Assembly: GCF_042767895.1 (NCBI RefSeq) | Contig: NC_091560.1 | Coordinates: 28,781,217 to 28,793,716 of the forward strand | Length of the DNA stretch: 12,500 bases | Origin: Penaeus vannamei | Taxonomy: Eukaryota; Arthropoda; Malacostraca; Decapoda; Penaeidae | Direction: 5' to 3' | Shown: piece by piece, positions 10,023 through 12,500 of the stretch | How the letters are laid out: every line of letters starts with the position of its first letter | Numbering within the stretch: the stretch's first letter is position 1 | Made by a program: the position numbers and the translations under genes | Notes under the pieces: generated by a model | Databases searched by the model: none | Seen by the model: the letters and a program-made list of their open reading frames with translations, nothing else | What the model was told of the DNA's origin: nothing

Positions 10023-10318
10023 CATTGGTTCTTAACCTGGGGGCGCGCCCCCCTAAGGGGGCGTCAGTAATGTCCAAGGGGGGCGCGAGCCCTTGGAAAA
10101 AAACAGGAATTTTTATAACTTTATTTGTTCTCTTAACGAGAGTATGGTTGAATGATGCTTAATCGTAAATTGATTAATTCACACTGAATAAACAGAATAA
10201 AAACACACATTGAATTTTCTTTAAAATCTGAGAGAATCTTGTTCACAGATGCAAGGGGGCATGGACGGAAGGACAAAGTCCTCGAGGAGGCGTGGTAGTG
10301 AAAAGTTAAGAACCACTG
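10023..10318. mobile_element. hAT-type MITE, 296 bp, with perfect 8-bp target site duplication
   Basis: The left end CATTGGTTCTTAACC and the reverse complement of the right end CAGTGGTTCTTAACT agree at 13 of 15 bases. CAGTGGTTCTTAACC-like ends are the classic hAT signature. CTCTAAAA stands directly outside both ends, at 10015-10022 and 10319-10326, a perfect 8-bp duplication as hAT transposase makes. The interior has no open frame for a transposase, so it is nonautonomous. Just inside the left end are strongly self-complementary GC blocks (about 10039-10064 and 10073-10097), while the rest is AT-rich. The intact target duplication suggests a fairly young insertion. Confidence 0.93.
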
Positions 10319-10326
10319 CTCTAAAA
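10319..10326. repeat. Target site duplication, right copy (CTCTAAAA)
   Basis: CTCTAAAA immediately follows the MITE end CCACTG. It is identical to 10015-10022. Confidence 0.93.
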
Positions 10327-10736
10327 CTTTCTCTCTTGGGTTGGTAGTGCAAGCAAAACCCAATGGCAATTTTCATATAACATCAGTATATCTGTGATTA
10401 TGATATTTGGGAGTAATTCAGATGGTTCAGCCTCGAAGTGGTGCGTGGTAGTCGGAATGTGTTCAGAGCGCCGAGGATCGTTACATAGTCATCACCTGGA
10501 AGTAGGTAATTATGGTTATTACACACGGCGAATGTAAATTCATAATGGTGTATGCAAATATCTGTGAATTCATGAGCTTGCACTGTTTCACTGCAGGACA
10601 TGAGCTTTCTTCAATTAAGGATGGAGCTCAACAATCGCAATCAAAGATAAGTAAATTTTACTGATGATGTCGGCTTTACATATATATGCATATCCTATAC
10701 ATATGCACACAATGAATATATGGAAGCAAATATATA
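10327..10736. other. Downstream flank or last intron of the ImpL2-like gene
   Basis: AT-rich stretch after the last firm exon on the - strand. It probably contains the final short coding exon or 3' untranslated region. A 67-codon open frame on the - strand (10398-10601) has no motif and no phase-compatible join, and is not proposed. Confidence 0.4.
10615..10626 (-). CDS. Possible last coding bases of the ImpL2-like gene (LHP-stop)
   Basis: On the - strand, an AG at 10628-10627 behind a T-rich tract could be the acceptor for a phase-0 end reading Leu-His-Pro-stop, giving ...FTV-LHP. A TF..YP-like end would fit the ImpL2 family. A rival acceptor at CTGCAG (about 10592-10597) gives an immediate stop. 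Neither has other support. Confidence 0.25.
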   Translation of the reverse strand, partial: LHP

Positions 10737-10742
10737 ACTTAC

Positions 10743-10859
10743 TACAGTAAAGGTAGTGTCACTGAGAGCACTGAACCGCGTGCTTGTCGCCTTGCACTCA
10801 TAGCGCTTGCGACCCTTTGCACCCAGTCGCCGCACCACCAGGTCGCCGTTGCCGGAGAT
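10743..10859 (-). CDS. ImpL2-like gene: exon for second half of Ig2
   Basis: 39 codons, phase 0 to 0, between TATTTAG and the perfect donor GTAAGT. It encodes ISGNGDLVVRRLGAKG and then RYECKATSTRF with the second Cys of Ig2, ending DTTFTV. That closes the domain, so only a few residues should remain in the next exon. Confidence 0.85.
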
Positions 10860-12203
10860 CTAAATACAGAAACTCGGTCACTTTTCCGTAACAATTTATT
10901 TGGGAACAGTCATGAAATTTGGAAGACTTTTATTATTTTGGCTATAACTGCATGTAAAATTATTTACTCAGCTGCAAATTTTTGAATCTCGTTATGCCTA
11001 AATGATTTTTTTTTACAGCCAGCTGTAAAAATAATCAGAATAGAATATCAAGTGTGTTAAAAATACCAGATACTTGTCCTCGCTGGAGATCCTCTCGTCG
11101 TTGAGGAACCATTCCCGAGTGACGTTGTGGCCCTGCGAGCGGCAAGGCAACGTCACGGAGTCCCCTGCATGGCCCATGGCCGCGGGAGAGTGTTGGTAGA
11201 TGCGAGGCAGAGCGTTGACGAGGGCGCCCAGGCGACACGTGGGGCCTTCCTCCAATGCCTCGCTTTCGTCGCCTGTTCTCGCACCAGGAAATATACAGAT
11301 TTCCATTGTAGTGTTCGTACCTATATCCATATTTTACAGTAATTGCTGTTCATCAGTGGACTTACCTACGAGTGAAGTGGACTTACCTACGATAACTACA
11401 GTAAAAAGACGAGAATAAGACTTCTGACTCCGTGGTGGCCTCACTTCCAACTTGTATGTCGCCTGTGTTAGAATTTTAAATTAAGCGTGATGCAAATTCA
11501 GAAGCATATTTTAAGACATGCTTGGGATTATTCTATTTTGAGTGTTAACAGACCTGGTGTTGATCTGAGACGCAGTCCAAATAGATGACGGAGGAGATTT
11601 GTAGGACAGAGGCGGAAGTGGACGCTGTTGAGAGCAGCTTCCCCTCTTCCAGACCCAGCAGGTTGGTCGCCTCTTCCAGATGCTCTTGAGAAGTGGAAAC
11701 CACCTCGGTTTGTCCACCCTGTGTTAAAGCATATACATAACTTATTGTCCTCGCATATAAAAATCTAGATCAATAAAATCCATTATTTCGCTTGTATATC
11801 TTCTGTAGAACATGGTTATACTGGGTTGACGTCACTAATTGTATAATTTTTAATTTAGTGACATTGCATCTGCTCACCTCTCGGAGCAGTGGGACGTCGT
11901 CCTTGAACCACGTGAGGACAGAGCCTGTGGGGGCGACCATCTCACACTGAAGGCGAGCGTCCTGACCACGCCGAACGCCCGCCACCCGCGGCGAGCACTC
12001 GCTCGTCCACAGCACTTCGTCCCGCTCCTCCTCGCGCACCGCCTCGCTCCTCTCTGCAGGTAATAGTCACCGTGATGAAGGTCACGTGGAACTAGTTTTA
12101 CAGCTAGTTTCAAGTTGATTTTTGAAGGACGGATAAGTACTAAAATGCAGATACATAGATGATAACACAACTTACTTGTTTGTTTTTCCCCAAAGATGCT
12201 GAG
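10743..12203 (-). CDS. ImpL2-like secreted protein with two immunoglobulin domains (spliced, partial)
   Basis: ImpL2 proteins are secreted two-Ig proteins that bind insulin-like peptides and damp insulin signalling in arthropods (family knowledge). Six exons on the - strand, 12203-12176, 12053-11878, 11718-11554, 11462-11387, 11272-11067 and 10859-10743, join with matching phases into exactly 256 codons without a stop. Ig1 has the B-strand Cys in ARLQCEM, core Trp in LTWFKDD, F-strand Cys in IYLDCVS, and G strand ATYKLEV. A linker with an extra Cys (GPTCRLG) follows. Ig2 starts PRIYQHSP, with Cys in VTLPCRS, Trp in REWFLND, GNGDLVV and Cys in RYECKAT. NVT in Ig2 is an N-glycosylation site. 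The length near 260, PRIY and LPCR motifs and two-domain plan fit ImpL2; a Dscam-like or other Ig protein is possible. The signal peptide exon and the final exon were not firmly found. Coding GC content stands out from AT-rich introns. Confidence 0.75.
11067..11272 (-). CDS. ImpL2-like gene: exon for linker and first half of Ig2
   Basis: 206 nt, phase 1 in (G|GC) and phase 0 out. The acceptor is GAGAACAG; the donor CTG|GTATTT is mediocre. It encodes DESEALEEGPTCRLG, then PRIYQHSPAAMGHAGDSV with TLPCRS (first Cys of Ig2) and NVTREWFLNDERI (core Trp). The sequon NVT suggests a glycosylated, extracellular domain. Confidence 0.85.
11355..11392 (-). repeat. Duplicated 5' splice site, two 17-bp copies 21 bases apart
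   Basis: AGTGGACTTACCTACGA occurs at 11355-11371 and again at 11376-11392 on the + strand. On the coding strand each copy holds TAG|GTAAGT. The upstream donor is at 11386-11381 and the downstream one at 11365-11360. The 21-base interval keeps the frame and adds seven codons without a stop. Confidence 0.9.
11387..11462 (-). CDS. ImpL2-like gene: Ig1 G-strand and linker exon with duplicated donor
   Basis: 76 nt, phase 0 in and phase 1 out. The acceptor CTAACACAG and donor TAG|GTAAGT are strong. It encodes ATYKLEVRPP, the G strand that closes Ig1, then a basic/hydrophobic linker ending FTVVIV. The donor motif is repeated 21 bases further on, so a longer form of the exon is possible. Confidence 0.75.
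11554..11718 (-). CDS. ImpL2-like gene: exon for second half of Ig1
   Basis: 55 codons, phase 0 to 0. The acceptor is TTAACACAG; the donor CAG|GTCTGT is weak. It encodes a Glu-rich loop (QEHLEEATNLLGLEEG), then strands ASVLQISSV and IYLDCVSDQHQ with the second disulfide Cys. The usual D-x-G-x-Y-x-C signature is shortened here: no Asp-Gly pair precedes the Cys. Confidence 0.75.
11878..12053 (-). CDS. ImpL2-like gene: exon for first half of Ig1
   Basis: 176 nt, entering in phase 1 after TTACCTGCAG and leaving in phase 0 at GAGAG|GTGAGC. It encodes an acidic lead (EEERDEVLW) and then the Ig B to C strands: RRGQDARLQCEMV with the first disulfide Cys, and SVLTWFKDDVPLL with the core Trp. An alternative acceptor two bases further on (CAGAG) would change the phase and was not chosen. 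Confidence 0.82.
12176..12203 (-). CDS. ImpL2-like gene: predicted 28-nt microexon
   Basis: On the - strand a strong pyrimidine tract and CTCTAG precede 28 bases encoding LSIFGEKQT plus one base; a consensus donor GTAAGT follows directly. It ends in phase 1, exactly what the next exon needs, and joins as A|AG (Lys). Transcript support is lacking, so it remains a prediction. Confidence 0.5.
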
Positions 12204-12500
12204 CTAGAGAAGTAGAAAAATGCGTGAAAATAATGAATACATTGACTTTAATAATATAGAAACTGCCTTGAATAATTTATCTTACAACAACTGAGTTACC
12301 GGAACTGCTGTGGACTTTATGGCATACAGTAATATTTTTTACGAATATTACATCTTTCATGACAAAATACTGCAATGTCTATAGTGACCCAATATCACTT
12401 TTCATTAAGTGTCGACTTAAGCCACTTTCATCCCAAGGTGGCACGTCACACGAGGAAGGCCATTTGAAAGCGAACGCCAGGAAATATGAGAAACCGTTCA
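12204..12500. other. Upstream intron of the ImpL2-like gene
   Basis: AT-rich sequence up to the window edge. A pyrimidine tract before 12207 serves the microexon acceptor on the - strand. I found no convincing signal-peptide exon here, so the 5' end of the gene lies beyond the window. Confidence 0.5.

Noticed and set aside
11035..11342. + strand open frames across the Ig2 exon
   Set aside because: They are antisense shadows; the - strand reading has Ig motifs and consistent splice phases.
10743..12203. Dscam as the identity of the Ig-domain gene
   Set aside because: Only two Ig domains in about 256 codons are seen, with no fibronectin domains or arrays of alternative exons; the two-domain plan, linker Cys and PRIY/LPCR motifs fit ImpL2 better. 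A larger gene extending past the window cannot be fully excluded.

Overview
This is eukaryotic nuclear DNA, very probably from a decapod crustacean such as a penaeid shrimp. The support is spliced genes with GT-AG introns in AT-rich DNA, an extreme load of dinucleotide and tetranucleotide microsatellites, and decayed retroelement and DNA-transposon copies. The taxon is an inference. There is no bacterial gene, operon or CRISPR array.

Two host genes converge on a repeat-filled middle. On the + strand, positions 1-3560 hold the 3' part of COMMD10, a subunit of the COMMD/CCDC22/CCDC93 (Commander) endosomal-recycling complex. Five coding exons are visible (about 132-224, 360-461, 1007-1162, 2507-2601, 3068-3200). 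Their phases agree and the stop is at 3198-3200. Intron 3 carries almost 1 kb of purine-only-like DNA with a 117-bp tandem duplication, and a possible small TTAA-flanked element.

On the - strand, positions 12203-10743 hold six exons of a gene with two immunoglobulin domains. The phases agree across all five joins and give exactly 256 codons. The layout and motifs best fit a secreted ImpL2-like (neural/ectodermal development factor, insulin-peptide-binding) protein. The 5' end (signal peptide) lies outside or was not found, and the last exon is uncertain. One exon ends in a duplicated splice donor that could add seven residues in frame.

The middle (about 3600-10330) is mobile-element debris. 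A broken LINE-type ORF1 with CCHC zinc knuckles (about 4288-5727) continues at about 8174-8705. Between the halves sits a roughly 2.45-kb insert with 13-bp inverted ends (5719-5731 and 8102-8114) that contains an 800-bp compound microsatellite. At 10023-10318 is a clean hAT-type MITE with a perfect 8-bp target duplication.

The host genes are unrelated in function as far as the sequence shows. I found no wholly new system. The points most worth following are the duplicated splice donor, the predicted 28-nt microexon, and the insert that splits the LINE ORF1.
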